Assembly (NCBI RefSeq): GCF_027532945.1
Contig: NZ_JAPZTZ010000014.1
Location: 62,001 to 126,000 of the forward strand
Origin: Phreatobacter sp.
GTDB taxonomy: Bacteria > Pseudomonadota > Alphaproteobacteria > Rhizobiales > Phreatobacteraceae
Length of the DNA: 64,000 bases
Reading direction: 5' to 3'
Made by a program: the position numbers and the translations under genes
Part shown: positions 28,574-36,436 of the stretch, one piece after another
How the letters are laid out: each line of letters starts with the position of its first letter
Position numbering within the stretch: the first letter of the stretch is position 1
Notes under the pieces: model-generated
The model's input: the letters and a program-made list of their open reading frames with translations, nothing else
Databases searched by the model: none
What the model was told of the DNA's origin: nothing

Positions 28574-29998
28574 ATGCTCGATCTCGATCTTGCCATCCGT
28601 GGTGGCACCGTCGTCACCGCTTCGGACACCATCCGCTGCGACGTCGGCATCAAGGACGGCAAGGTCGCGCTGCTGGCCGGCTCCATCACCGAGGCCGCCC
28701 GCACCATCGACGCATCCGGCCTCATCGTCATGCCCGGCGGCATCGACAGCCACGTCCACCTCGACCAGCCCTCGGGCCCGGATATCGTCATGGCTGACGG
28801 CTTCGAGAGCGGCACGCGCTCGGCCGCGGCCGGCGGCAACACGACCGTCATCCCCTTCGCCATGCAGATCAAGGGCACGTCGCTGCGCGCCTGCGTGACC
28901 GACTATCACAAGAAGGCGGAGGGCAAGGCCTATATCGATTACGGCTTCCACCTCGTCGTCTCGGACCCGACGCCGACCGTGCTGAACCAGGAGCTGCCGG
29001 CCCTGTTCTCGGACGGCTGCACCTCCTTCAAGGTCTTCATGACCTATGACGACCTCGTCCTTTCGGACCGCCAGCTCCTCGAGGTCTTCGACGTCGCCCG
29101 CCGCGAACAGGCGCTGGTGATGGTCCATTGCGAGGGCTACGACAACATCCGCTTCCTCACCGAGCGGCTGGAAGCGGCCGGCAAGACCGCGCCCTATTAC
29201 CATGGCCCCTCGCGGCCGCAGGTGATCGAGCGCGAGGCGACCCACCGCGCCATCAGCCATGCCGAGCTGCTCGACGTGCCGATGATGGTCGTCCACGTCT
29301 CCGGCCGCGAGGCCATGGAACAGATCCGCTGGGCCCGCCAGCGCGGCCTCAAGGTCTATGCCGAGACCTGCCCGCAGTACATCACGCTGGTCGAGGACGA
29401 CATGAAGGGCCTGAACATGGACATGTCGGGCGCGAAATATGTCTGCTCGCCGCCGCCGCGCGACCGCGACAGCCATGCCGCCATCTGGGAAGGCCTTGAG
29501 CAGGGCATCTTCCAGACCTTCTCGTCGGATCACTGCCCGTTCTACTACGACAGCCCCAAGGGCAAGCTCGCCGAGAAGGGCCGCACCTCCTTCCGCTGGG
29601 TGCCGAACGGCATTCCCGGCGTCGAGACGCGGATGCCCATCCTCTGGTCGGAGGGCGTCGCCAAGGGCCGCATCTCGATGAACGAGTTCGTGGCGCTGAC
29701 CTCGACCAACCATGCCAAGCTCTACGGGCTCTACCCGAAGAAGGGCACGATCGCGGTCGGCTCGGATGCCGACATCGTGCTGTGGGACGCGAACCGCAAG
29801 GAGACGATCCGCCAGGAGATCCTCCACCACGGCTCGGATTATACGCCGTGGGAGGGCTTCGCGGTCACCGGCTGGCCGGTCATGACCATCGCCCGCGGCC
29901 GCACCATCGTCGAGGAAGGCAAGGTGCTGGGCGAGCCGGGCTTCGGCGGCTTCCTCGCCCGCGACAAGAGCCCCTACGCCGTGCCGAAGGGGGCGTGA
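28574..29998 (+). CDS. Dihydropyrimidinase/D-hydantoinase-type cyclic amidohydrolase
   Basis: Hydrolyses cyclic amides such as dihydrouracil or hydantoins; cytoplasmic, binuclear zinc. 474 aa. GGIDSHVHLD gives the first metal His pair, SFKVFMTYDD has the Lys that becomes carboxylated, MVHCEGYD and VVHVSGRE give further metal ligands, and SSDHCPF holds the catalytic Asp. AGGAC precedes the ATG. No reductase or beta-ureidopropionase lies beside it, so dihydropyrimidinase is the best family name rather than a proven activity. Confidence 0.9.
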   Translation: MLDLDLAIRGGTVVTASDTIRCDVGIKDGKVALLAGSITEAARTIDASGLIVMPGGIDSHVHLDQPSGPDIVMADGFESGTRSAAAGGNTTVIPFAMQIKGTSLRACVTDYHKKAEGKAYIDYGFHLVVSDPTPTVLNQELPALFSDGCTSFKVFMTYDDLVLSDRQLLEVFDVARREQALVMVHCEGYDNIRFLTERLEAAGKTAPYYHGPSRPQVIEREATHRAISHAELLDVPMMVVHVSGREAMEQIRWARQRGLKVYAETCPQYITLVEDDMKGLNMDMSGAKYVCSPPPRDRDSHAAIWEGLEQGIFQTFSSDHCPFYYDSPKGKLAEKGRTSFRWVPNGIPGVETRMPILWSEGVAKGRISMNEFVALTSTNHAKLYGLYPKKGTIAVGSDADIVLWDANRKETIRQEILHHGSDYTPWEGFAVTGWPVMTIARGRTIVEEGKVLGEPGFGGFLARDKSPYAVPKGA

Positions 29999-30030
29999 GG
30001 CCTCAGGCCATCTCAACGAGGCGCGGCCTT

Positions 30031-30055
30031 CACCTCTCCCCGCCGGGGAGAGGTG
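30031..30055. repeat. Intergenic palindrome of the CTCCCC/GGGGAG type
   Basis: Perfect 11-bp arms around GCC, 32 nt after the dihydropyrimidinase-type gene. No T run. Palindromes of this kind are dispersed between genes in Hyphomicrobiales genomes; only one copy is in this window. Confidence 0.6.
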
Positions 30056-30128
30056 GGGCGCAGTGCCAACCCATACCGCGCCGCCCTATCCGGCGTGGCA
30101 GATGCGATCCCCGAACCGGCGTGATGCC

Positions 30129-31127
30129 TCACACCGTCAGCACGATCTTGCCGACATGGGTGCTGCCCTCCATGCGGGCATGGGCCTTGGAGGCCTCGGC
30201 GAGGGGATAAGTCGAGTCCATCACCACCTTCACCTGCCCACTCTCCAGCAGCGGCCAGACCTTAGTCTGGAGCGCATCGGCCAGTGCCGCCTTGAAGGCG
30301 ATGTCGCGGATGCGCAGCGTCGAGCCGGTAAAGGTGACGCGCTTCAGCATGAGCCAGCGCAGGTCGACCTTCACCTCCGAGCCATGCAGGAAGGCGATCT
30401 GCACGATCCGCCCGTCCGCGGCGACGCAGTCGAGGTTCTTCTGCACATAGTCGCCGCCGACCATGTCGAGGATGAGGTTCGCGCCCTTCTTGCCGGTGAT
30501 CGCCATGACCTCGGCGCCATAGTCCTGGGTGCGGTAGTTGATGGCATGGTCGGCGCCGAGCGCCTTGGCCGCCGCGCATTTGTCGTCCGAGCCGGCCGTG
30601 GTGATGACCGTCGCGCCGAAGGCCTTGGCGAGCTGGATGGCGGTGACGCCGATGCCGGACGTGCCGCCATGGATCAGGATGGTCTCGCCGGCCTTGAGGC
30701 CGCCGCGGTCGAAGACATTGGACCAGACGGTGAAGAAGGTCTCGGGAATGCCGGCGGCCTCCACCATGGACAGGCCCTTCGGCACGGGGAGGGCATTGGT
30801 CTCGTGCACCACGGCATATTCGGCATAGCCGCCGCCGGAGACCAGGGCGCAGACCTTGTCGCCGACCTTGAAGCGGCTCGCGCCGTCACCGCAGACCACG
30901 ACCTCACCGGAAAATTCGAGGCCGGGAATGTCGGAGGCGCCCTTCGGCGGCGGATAGCCACCGGCCCGCTGCAGCACGTCTGGACGATTGACGCCCGCTG
31001 CCGCGATCCGGACGAGGATCTCGCCCGCGCCAGGAGCAGGAACAGGGCGCGTCTCCGGCACGAGGGCCTCGGGGCCACCGGGAACGGGAATGGCGACGGC
31101 GATCATGGTGGCGGGAAGAGCGGTCAT
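30129..31127 (-). CDS. NAD(P)H:quinone oxidoreductase, zeta-crystallin/PIG3 type
   Basis: Zinc-free medium-chain dehydrogenase of 332 aa that reduces quinones or enones with NADPH. The N-terminal catalytic fold has GVNRPDVLQRAGGYPPPKGAS, the PIG3 hallmark; the Rossmann motif is ILIHGGTSGIGVTAIQLAKAFGA; no zinc Cys cluster is present. The ATG at 31127 gives the usual length. The gene stands alone, divergent from the DUF1192 gene. Confidence 0.93.
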   Translation of the reverse strand: MTALPATMIAVAIPVPGGPEALVPETRPVPAPGAGEILVRIAAAGVNRPDVLQRAGGYPPPKGASDIPGLEFSGEVVVCGDGASRFKVGDKVCALVSGGGYAEYAVVHETNALPVPKGLSMVEAAGIPETFFTVWSNVFDRGGLKAGETILIHGGTSGIGVTAIQLAKAFGATVITTAGSDDKCAAAKALGADHAINYRTQDYGAEVMAITGKKGANLILDMVGGDYVQKNLDCVAADGRIVQIAFLHGSEVKVDLRWLMLKRVTFTGSTLRIRDIAFKAALADALQTKVWPLLESGQVKVVMDSTYPLAEASKAHARMEGSTHVGKIVLTV

Positions 31128-31214
31128 CGGGACACCGTTTCGACAGCGGGGGGTGAGACGGTGTAGCCTCGCGCCACCCGCTTTGCCAGTCGCCCGCCAG
31201 ACGGGGAGGCCCTC

Positions 31215-31406
31215 ATGTTCGACGACGACCTGAAACCCCGTCCCAAGCCGCCCGCCCATGTGGTGGGACAGGACCTCGCCGCCCTCTCCGTGCACGAGCT
31301 CGCCGAGCGCATCGCCCTGTTGAAAGAGGAAATCACGCGGCTGGAGGCCGACATGGCGAAGAAGGAAGCCAGCAAGTCCGCCGCGGCGAGCGTGTTCAAG
31401 TTCTAG
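31215..31406 (+). CDS. DUF1192 family small protein
   Basis: 63 aa, highly charged, with the family core HELAERIALLKEEITRLEADM predicted as a short coiled coil. GGGGAGG precedes the ATG. Function unknown; typical of Hyphomicrobiales. Its stop codon overlaps that of the convergent DUF35 gene by two bases. Confidence 0.85.
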   Translation: MFDDDLKPRPKPPAHVVGQDLAALSVHELAERIALLKEEITRLEADMAKKEASKSAAASVFKF

Positions 31407-31717
31407 GCGCGGGTTGCTGCGGGCAGGTTGTCCGCGCGGATCGTGACCGTCACCCGCTCGCCGATGGCGAGCCCGTTCTCCGCCCGGCACATGATGCGCG
31501 GCCCCTCGACCAGCGTCACCAGCGCAATGCCATAGCCGCCGGGGACATCCAGTTCGGAAAGCGGCGCGCGCATCACCTGCGTCACCGACCAGACGGTGCC
31601 CTGGCCGCTCGCCGCGATCTCGCTGACCTCGGCCGAGCCGCAGGCCGGACAGGCGCCGCGGCGAAACTGCCAGCGCCGGCAGCAGGCCCCGCAGGATTGG
31701 AGCATCGGCCCGTTCAT
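31403..31717 (-). CDS. DUF35 Zn-ribbon/OB-fold protein
   Basis: 104 aa: an N-terminal rubredoxin-like zinc ribbon (CGACC then CPACGS) and a C-terminal OB fold (~45-100). DUF35 proteins act as partners of thiolase-fold enzymes, for example ChsH2 with Ltp2 in steroid side-chain degradation. The ATG at 31717 overlaps the stop of the thiolase-like gene (ATGA), so the two subunits should be translated together. Confidence 0.9.
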   Translation of the reverse strand: MNGPMLQSCGACCRRWQFRRGACPACGSAEVSEIAASGQGTVWSVTQVMRAPLSELDVPGGYGIALVTLVEGPRIMCRAENGLAIGERVTVTIRADNLPAATRA

Positions 31718-32853
31718 GCCGTCCGCTCCAGCACAAAGCCGGCATGGCTGGAGAAGACCCCGCCATCGGCATGGCAATAGGCGAGCGGCGGCGGACCCTT
31801 GACCTGCCGGGTGCCGGCCTCGCCGCGCATCTGCCTGACAACCTCGACCACATGGGCGAGGAAGCCCGCCACGCCGGGATGGCCATAGGACAGGAGCCCG
31901 CCATGCAGGTTCAGCGGGAAGTGCCCGTCGCGGCCGAAGAGGCCGTCGCGCGCCATCGGCCCCGCCTGTCCGGGCGCGGCGAAGCCGAGGGCTTCGAGGA
32001 AGATGGCGAGCGTCGGTGTGAAGCTATCGTAGAGACCGAGCAGGCGCATGTCGGAAGCAGTTCGGCCGGCCCTCTCGAAGGCCGCTGATGCCGCCATCCG
32101 CGCGCCGAGGCCGAGATCATCCGGCATTTCCGAGACATGCTGGTGGGTGTGCGCCTCGCCCCAGCCGGCGAGCCGGATGGAGGCCCCCTGCCCCGGCTCC
32201 GCCGAGACCACCACGGCCGCTGCGCCGTCCGAGATCGGACAGCAGTCGAGCAGCTTCAGCGGCGTCGCCACGGGCTTTGAGGCCATGACGTCGTCGACGC
32301 CAATGGGCTTGGTCAGTTGCGCGCCGGGATGGTCGGCGGCATGGCGGCGCATGAGCACCGCGAGCTCGGCGAGGTCGCCTTCGCTGGCCCCGGTCTCATG
32401 CAGATGGCGGGCCGCCACCAGCGCATAATAGGCGGGAACAGAGGCGCCGAGCGGCACTTCGTGGACGGGATGGCCGACTCCCGCGAGGGTTTTGACCGCA
32501 TCGTCGCGGCTCTGGCCGGTGAGCCGGTTTTCGCCGCCCAGCACGAGAACATGCCGGCAGGCCCCGGCGGCGATGAGATGCCGGGCGAGGAGGATGCCGA
32601 CCGCGCCGGTCGCGCCGCCAACCGCCGCCTGATGGGCGTGGCGGGGCTTCAGCCCCAGCCGCTCCACCATGACGGTGGCGGTCATCAGATGCGGGAAGGT
32701 CGTGGCATAGCCGCAGACGAGCCCATCCACGGCCTCCAGCGGCAGGCCCGCATCGGTGATGGCGGTCCGTGCCGCCGTCTCCATCAGCGTCGGCGCGTCG
32801 GAACCCGGATGTTTGCCGAAGGCGGTGGCGGCGACGCCGGTGAGAAAGGCCAT
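31714..32853 (-). CDS. Thiolase-like (SCP2/Ltp-type) protein lacking the nucleophilic Cys
   Basis: 379 aa with thiolase fold: GLVCGYAT, AVGGATGAVG where thiolases carry the acylated Cys, NLHGGLLSYGHPGVAG (the second active-site loop with its His), and AYCHADGG near the C-terminus. The Cys nucleophile is replaced, so Claisen condensation or thiolysis by the usual route is unlikely. Similar Cys-less enzymes (Ltp2) are retro-aldolases that work with a DUF35 partner, and that partner is the next gene. The acyl-CoA substrate is unknown. Confidence 0.85.
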   Translation of the reverse strand: MAFLTGVAATAFGKHPGSDAPTLMETAARTAITDAGLPLEAVDGLVCGYATTFPHLMTATVMVERLGLKPRHAHQAAVGGATGAVGILLARHLIAAGACRHVLVLGGENRLTGQSRDDAVKTLAGVGHPVHEVPLGASVPAYYALVAARHLHETGASEGDLAELAVLMRRHAADHPGAQLTKPIGVDDVMASKPVATPLKLLDCCPISDGAAAVVVSAEPGQGASIRLAGWGEAHTHQHVSEMPDDLGLGARMAASAAFERAGRTASDMRLLGLYDSFTPTLAIFLEALGFAAPGQAGPMARDGLFGRDGHFPLNLHGGLLSYGHPGVAGFLAHVVEVVRQMRGEAGTRQVKGPPPLAYCHADGGVFSSHAGFVLERTA

Positions 32854-32868
32854 GCGTCGCCCGGACCG

Positions 32869-33954
32869 TCAGGCCGTCGCTTCCAGCACGATGCGTCCGG
32901 CGACCTTGCCGGCCTCGAGGTCGTGCAGCGCCGCGTTCACCTGGCTCATCGGGCGCTTCTCGATCGGGATCGCCGGCAGCTTCACCTTGCGCACCAGGTC
33001 GATGAACTCCTTGAGCTCCTTCAGCGAGCCGACATAGGAGCCGCGGATGGAGATGGCCCGCATAGGGATGAAGGGCAGCGGATAGCGCAGCTCGCCGCCA
33101 TAGAGACCGACGATGACGAGCTGGCCGCCCTTGCGCAGGGCGTTGATGGCAAGCGTCGTCGTGCCCTCGGCACCGACGAAGTCGAGGGCGGAGGCGAGCT
33201 TACCCTCGCCGAAAGCGGCAAGCTGCTTCGCCGCATCCGGCGCGTTGGGGTCGAGCGTCGCGGCGACGCCGATGCTCTCGGCGATCTTCCGCTTCTCGGG
33301 CGAGGGATCGACGGCGATCACCGGGCCCATGCCGAGGGCTTTCAGCAGCTGAAGCGCCGTCTGACCGAGGCCGCCAATGCCGAAGACGGCGATCTTCTCG
33401 CCCTCGCGATGCGGGCGGATCTTGTTGACGGCGCTGAACACCGTGACGCCCGAACAGGCATAGGTGGCGGCCAGCGCCGGATCGAGACCCTCGACATCGA
33501 CGAGGAAGTCTTCGTCGCGCACCAGCACATGCTCGGCGAAGCCGCCGCGCGCCTGGACGCCGAGGAATTGCGGCTGGGCGCAGAGGTTCTCGTCGCCCGA
33601 CTTGCAGAGCGCGCAGTCGCCGCAGCCGATCCAGGTGTGGAGGAGCCGCCGGTCACCCGGCTTCACGCTGGTGACCTCGGGCCCGACCGCCTCGACCGTG
33701 CCGAGGATCTCGTGGCCAAGGGTCAGCGGCAGCTTGAGGCCGCGGTCGGAGAGGTTCAGCACCTTGCCGCCGCCGATATTGTACTTGCCCTCGCGGATGT
33801 GGATGTCCGAGTGGCAGACGCCGCAATGGCTGACCTTCATCAGCACTTCCCGGCCCTTCGGCACGGGACGCGGCTCCTCGGTCAGCACCAGCGGCTCGCA
33901 GGAGACGTTCAGCCGCCAGGAATGGGTGGTGCGGGCCTGCGTGAAACCGTCCAT
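32869..33954 (-). CDS. Zinc-dependent alcohol dehydrogenase
   Basis: 361 aa medium-chain dehydrogenase. Catalytic zinc ligands lie in SHCGVCHSD and LGHE; the structural zinc cluster is CGDCALCKSGDENLC; the nucleotide fold is AVFGIGGLGQTALQLLKALG. It lies 15 nt upstream of the thiolase-like gene, same strand, so an operon adh-thiolase-DUF35 oxidising an alcohol intermediate is plausible. Confidence 0.93.
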   Translation of the reverse strand: MDGFTQARTTHSWRLNVSCEPLVLTEEPRPVPKGREVLMKVSHCGVCHSDIHIREGKYNIGGGKVLNLSDRGLKLPLTLGHEILGTVEAVGPEVTSVKPGDRRLLHTWIGCGDCALCKSGDENLCAQPQFLGVQARGGFAEHVLVRDEDFLVDVEGLDPALAATYACSGVTVFSAVNKIRPHREGEKIAVFGIGGLGQTALQLLKALGMGPVIAVDPSPEKRKIAESIGVAATLDPNAPDAAKQLAAFGEGKLASALDFVGAEGTTTLAINALRKGGQLVIVGLYGGELRYPLPFIPMRAISIRGSYVGSLKELKEFIDLVRKVKLPAIPIEKRPMSQVNAALHDLEAGKVAGRIVLEATA

Positions 33955-34066
33955 GGCTGTCCTCCGTTCGGCCGCGCCCGTTGCCCGGGCGTCACTGCGA
34001 TGGAGGGGACGCTACCACGCGTTGCAGGTGAGACAATGTGCCGAAGGGCCGAGCCGCCCTGCACGC

Positions 34067-34456
34067 TCAGGCCGGGGTGGCGATGACGCTCACATGGGCG
34101 GCGACGACGCGCCAGCCCTCGGGCATCCGCGCCCAGGTCTGCATCTGCCGGCCGATCTTCTCAGGTCCCATGCTGGCCCGGCGGAACAGGGTCGAGGCAG
34201 TCGCCATGTCCCGGCCATAGGTGGTGATGACCGTGCGGTCCAGCGTGCGCTCGAGGCCCATGGGCGAGCGCCCGGCGCGGAAGGCGGCGATCTCGCCGAA
34301 GCCGTAGAGGTTCTCGGTGACGCCGTAGCGGATGGTCTGCGGCGCGTTCCAGAACAGCGCGTCGAGCGTGTCGACATCGTTGGTGGTGAGGGCCTTCTCG
34401 TAAATGGCGAAGGCGGCGCTCACCTCGGCGTGGACTTCTGGGTCGTTGATGACCAT
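34067..34456 (-). CDS. atzH: AtzH/HpxZ-like (DUF3225) protein
   Basis: 129 aa cystatin/SnoaL-like fold. [27 protein letters not shown] and [20 protein letters not shown] are characteristic of DUF3225. AtzH is reported as a 1,3-dicarboxyurea hydrolase acting after AtzE/AtzG in cyanuric acid breakdown; HpxZ is tied to oxalurate use in Klebsiella. No cyanuric acid hydrolase (AtzD) is in this window, so the original substrate may be a purine-derived or other carboxyurea. Last gene of the atzG-E-small protein-H series. Confidence 0.85.
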   Translation of the reverse strand: MVINDPEVHAEVSAAFAIYEKALTTNDVDTLDALFWNAPQTIRYGVTENLYGFGEIAAFRAGRSPMGLERTLDRTVITTYGRDMATASTLFRRASMGPEKIGRQMQTWARMPEGWRVVAAHVSVIATPA

Positions 34457-34482
34457 GGCAGGCTCCGGAAGGGGCGCCGCGG

Positions 34483-34611
34483 TCAGGGATGGCTCCCCGC
34501 CGCCAGCGCCGGGTGGATCAGGTTGAGGCCCGCCGCCGGATCGGCAGCGGCGACAATGGCGGCAACCGCGCAGGCGGTGACGAGAACCGTGGCGAAGACC
34601 AGGACACGCAT
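34483..34611 (-). CDS. 42-aa hydrophobic small protein in the atzGEH cluster
   Basis: Not recognised. The ATG at 34611 has a very strong GGGGAGGA site about 5 nt upstream. The peptide starts [20 protein letters not shown], a membrane or signal helix, and ends in a short [15 protein letters not shown] tail. It lies 112 nt after atzE and 26 nt before atzH. A short exported peptide or a single-pass membrane subunit are both possible. Confidence 0.55.
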   Translation of the reverse strand: MRVLVFATVLVTACAVAAIVAAADPAAGLNLIHPALAAGSHP

Positions 34612-34723
34612 GACATCCTCCCCGGATATGGGAGGACAACGCCCCGCGACGGCAAGGGTCCCCTTGGTCGCGCGCCTTTGAAGACAATCGTCCCCATCGT
34701 GGTGAACGCTCCGTTAAGCGCGG

Positions 34724-36124
34724 TCACAGCCGGGCGATCCGCGAGGCGACGACGCCTTCGCGCTCCAGATGGGCGGCAACCCGCACGGCCACGTCCTCGC
34801 GCCACGGTGCAGCAATGACCTGGACGCCGATCGGCAAGGCCTCGCCCGCGGTCCAGACGGGCACGCTCACCACCGGCAGGCCGATGAAGGAGAAGGGCTG
34901 CGTGAACAGGCCGAGATTGGCCCGCACCGGCATGGACTTGCCGTCGAGGTCGAAGACCTTCTGCCCAAGCGCAGGCGCCGGCGTCGGCGTGGAGGGCGCG
35001 AGGATCACGTCCACGTCGCGGAAGAGTTCGAGCACGGCGGCACGGTAGGTGCGGCGCAGCCGCTGGGCGCGGTGGACATGGACAGCCGGCAGCAGCGCCC
35101 CGGCGATCAACCGGTCACGGGTGTCAGGGTCGAAATCGCCGGCGCGGGTCCTCAGCCGGTCGAGATGCAGCGCCCCGCCCTCCGAGCAGGTGATGACGAA
35201 GGCGGCAGCGCGGGCGGCAGCGACGTTCGGGATCTCGACCGTCCCAGCGCCGAGCGCGTCGGCGACCCGTGCCGTGGCGGCGCGGGCAGCCTCCGTCTGC
35301 ATCTGGTCGAAATAGCCGGTGGCGCGGGCGACGCGCAGTCCGCCGATGCCGCGCTCGACCTCGGGCGTCAGCGGCGGTGCGGGCCGATCCTGCGAGACCG
35401 GGTCATCCGGGTCGTGGCCGCGCATGGCATCGTAGAAGGCGGCGATGTCGGCGGTGGACCGGCCGAGCGGCCCCAGATGGTCGAGGCTGGTGACGAAGGG
35501 AAAGGACCGCGCCCGCGACAGCCGCCCGAAGGTCGGTTTCAGGCCGAACAAGCCGCAGAGCGACGCGGGCACGCGGATGGAGCCATTGGTGTCCGAGCCG
35601 AGCGCCACCGGCACGAAACCGGCGGCGGGCGCTGCGCCGGACCCACCGGACGAGCCGCCCGTCATGCGGGTCAGGTCATGCGGATTGCGCGAGGGCCCAT
35701 CATGGGCATTCTCACCGGTGAAGTCATAGGCATATTCGCCCATGTTGAGCGCGCCGAGCAGGACGGCATCGGCGGCGGCGAGCTTCTCGATCAGCGCCGC
35801 ATCGCGCGGGGCCGGCGGGTGGTCGCGGTTGATCTTGGAGCCCGCGACCGTCGGCATCCCCGCGATGTCGAAGAGGTTCTTCACCGCATAGGGCACGCCG
35901 GCGAGCGGCCCAACCGGCGCGCCGCCGCGGATCTTCGCATCGACCGCATCGGCCTCGGCAAGCGCCCGCTCCGTGGTGACCGCCGTGAAGGCCCCGACCT
36001 TCCCGTCATGGGTGGCGATGCGGACGAGATGGGCCTCGGCGACGGCGCGGGCGGAGAAGGTCCCGGAACGCACACCCGCGGCGATGGCGGTGGCGGAGAG
36101 CTGGGTCAGGTCGTCCATGGTCAC
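34724..36124 (-). CDS. atzE: AtzE family amidase
   Basis: Amidase-signature hydrolase of 466 aa. Catalytic Lys82 (AVKNLF), the cis-Ser in GGSSGGSG (158-159) and nucleophile Ser182 (SDTNGSIRVPAS) are all present. AtzE is a 1-carboxybiuret hydrolase that needs AtzG, a GatC-like partner, for folding. The start is a GTG overlapping the atzG stop (GTGA); an ATG two codons later is also possible. Confidence 0.9.
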   Translation of the reverse strand: MTMDDLTQLSATAIAAGVRSGTFSARAVAEAHLVRIATHDGKVGAFTAVTTERALAEADAVDAKIRGGAPVGPLAGVPYAVKNLFDIAGMPTVAGSKINRDHPPAPRDAALIEKLAAADAVLLGALNMGEYAYDFTGENAHDGPSRNPHDLTRMTGGSSGGSGAAPAAGFVPVALGSDTNGSIRVPASLCGLFGLKPTFGRLSRARSFPFVTSLDHLGPLGRSTADIAAFYDAMRGHDPDDPVSQDRPAPPLTPEVERGIGGLRVARATGYFDQMQTEAARAATARVADALGAGTVEIPNVAAARAAAFVITCSEGGALHLDRLRTRAGDFDPDTRDRLIAGALLPAVHVHRAQRLRRTYRAAVLELFRDVDVILAPSTPTPAPALGQKVFDLDGKSMPVRANLGLFTQPFSFIGLPVVSVPVWTAGEALPIGVQVIAAPWREDVAVRVAAHLEREGVVASRIARL

Positions 36125-36318
36125 GCCTCGAACACGGGCGCGGGCTCGTCATGATCGCCGAGATCGGCGCTGGCGACGAGGGCGGCGAGGCGAAGCGCGA
36201 TCTGCAGGTTGAGAACGACGCCGGGCCGATAGGTCTCGGTGACCTCAAGCCCCATCAGCGGCGCCATGGCATCGATCAGGCGCTCGGCCTCCTCGGCCGT
36301 GGGTTCCGAAGCTGACAT
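36121..36318 (-). CDS. atzG: AtzG-like (DUF4089) small subunit
   Basis: 65 aa helical protein with MGLEVTETYRPGVVLNLQIALRLAALV, the DUF4089 signature. AtzG wraps around and stabilises AtzE as GatC does GatA. The ATG at 36318 has GGGAGG at ideal distance; the ATG eight codons upstream has none. First gene of the cluster. Confidence 0.85.
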   Translation of the reverse strand: MSASEPTAEEAERLIDAMAPLMGLEVTETYRPGVVLNLQIALRLAALVASADLGDHDEPAPVFEA

Positions 36319-36410
36319 TGCGCCCTCCCTGCCTGCAAGCATGCGTCATATGCCTTGAAAACAGGCACAAGGCCGGCGCGACATCGCCGTTGCATACAGG
36401 GGAGCAAGAG

Positions 36411-36425
36411 CGGGGCCACGCCCCG
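36411..36425 (-). terminator. Possible GC stem-loop after serA
   Basis: CGGGGC-CAC-GCCCCG (6-bp arms) 11 nt beyond the serA stop, followed on the minus strand by CTCTTG. Too weak and T-poor to be certain. Confidence 0.35.
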
Positions 36426-36436
36426 CCCGGTGGGCG

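Noticed and set aside
28370-30016. 548-codon minus-strand frame with an orphan terminator behind it
   Set aside because: It lies antisense to the well-supported dihydropyrimidinase-type gene. The terminator is real, but the frame is not coding-like.
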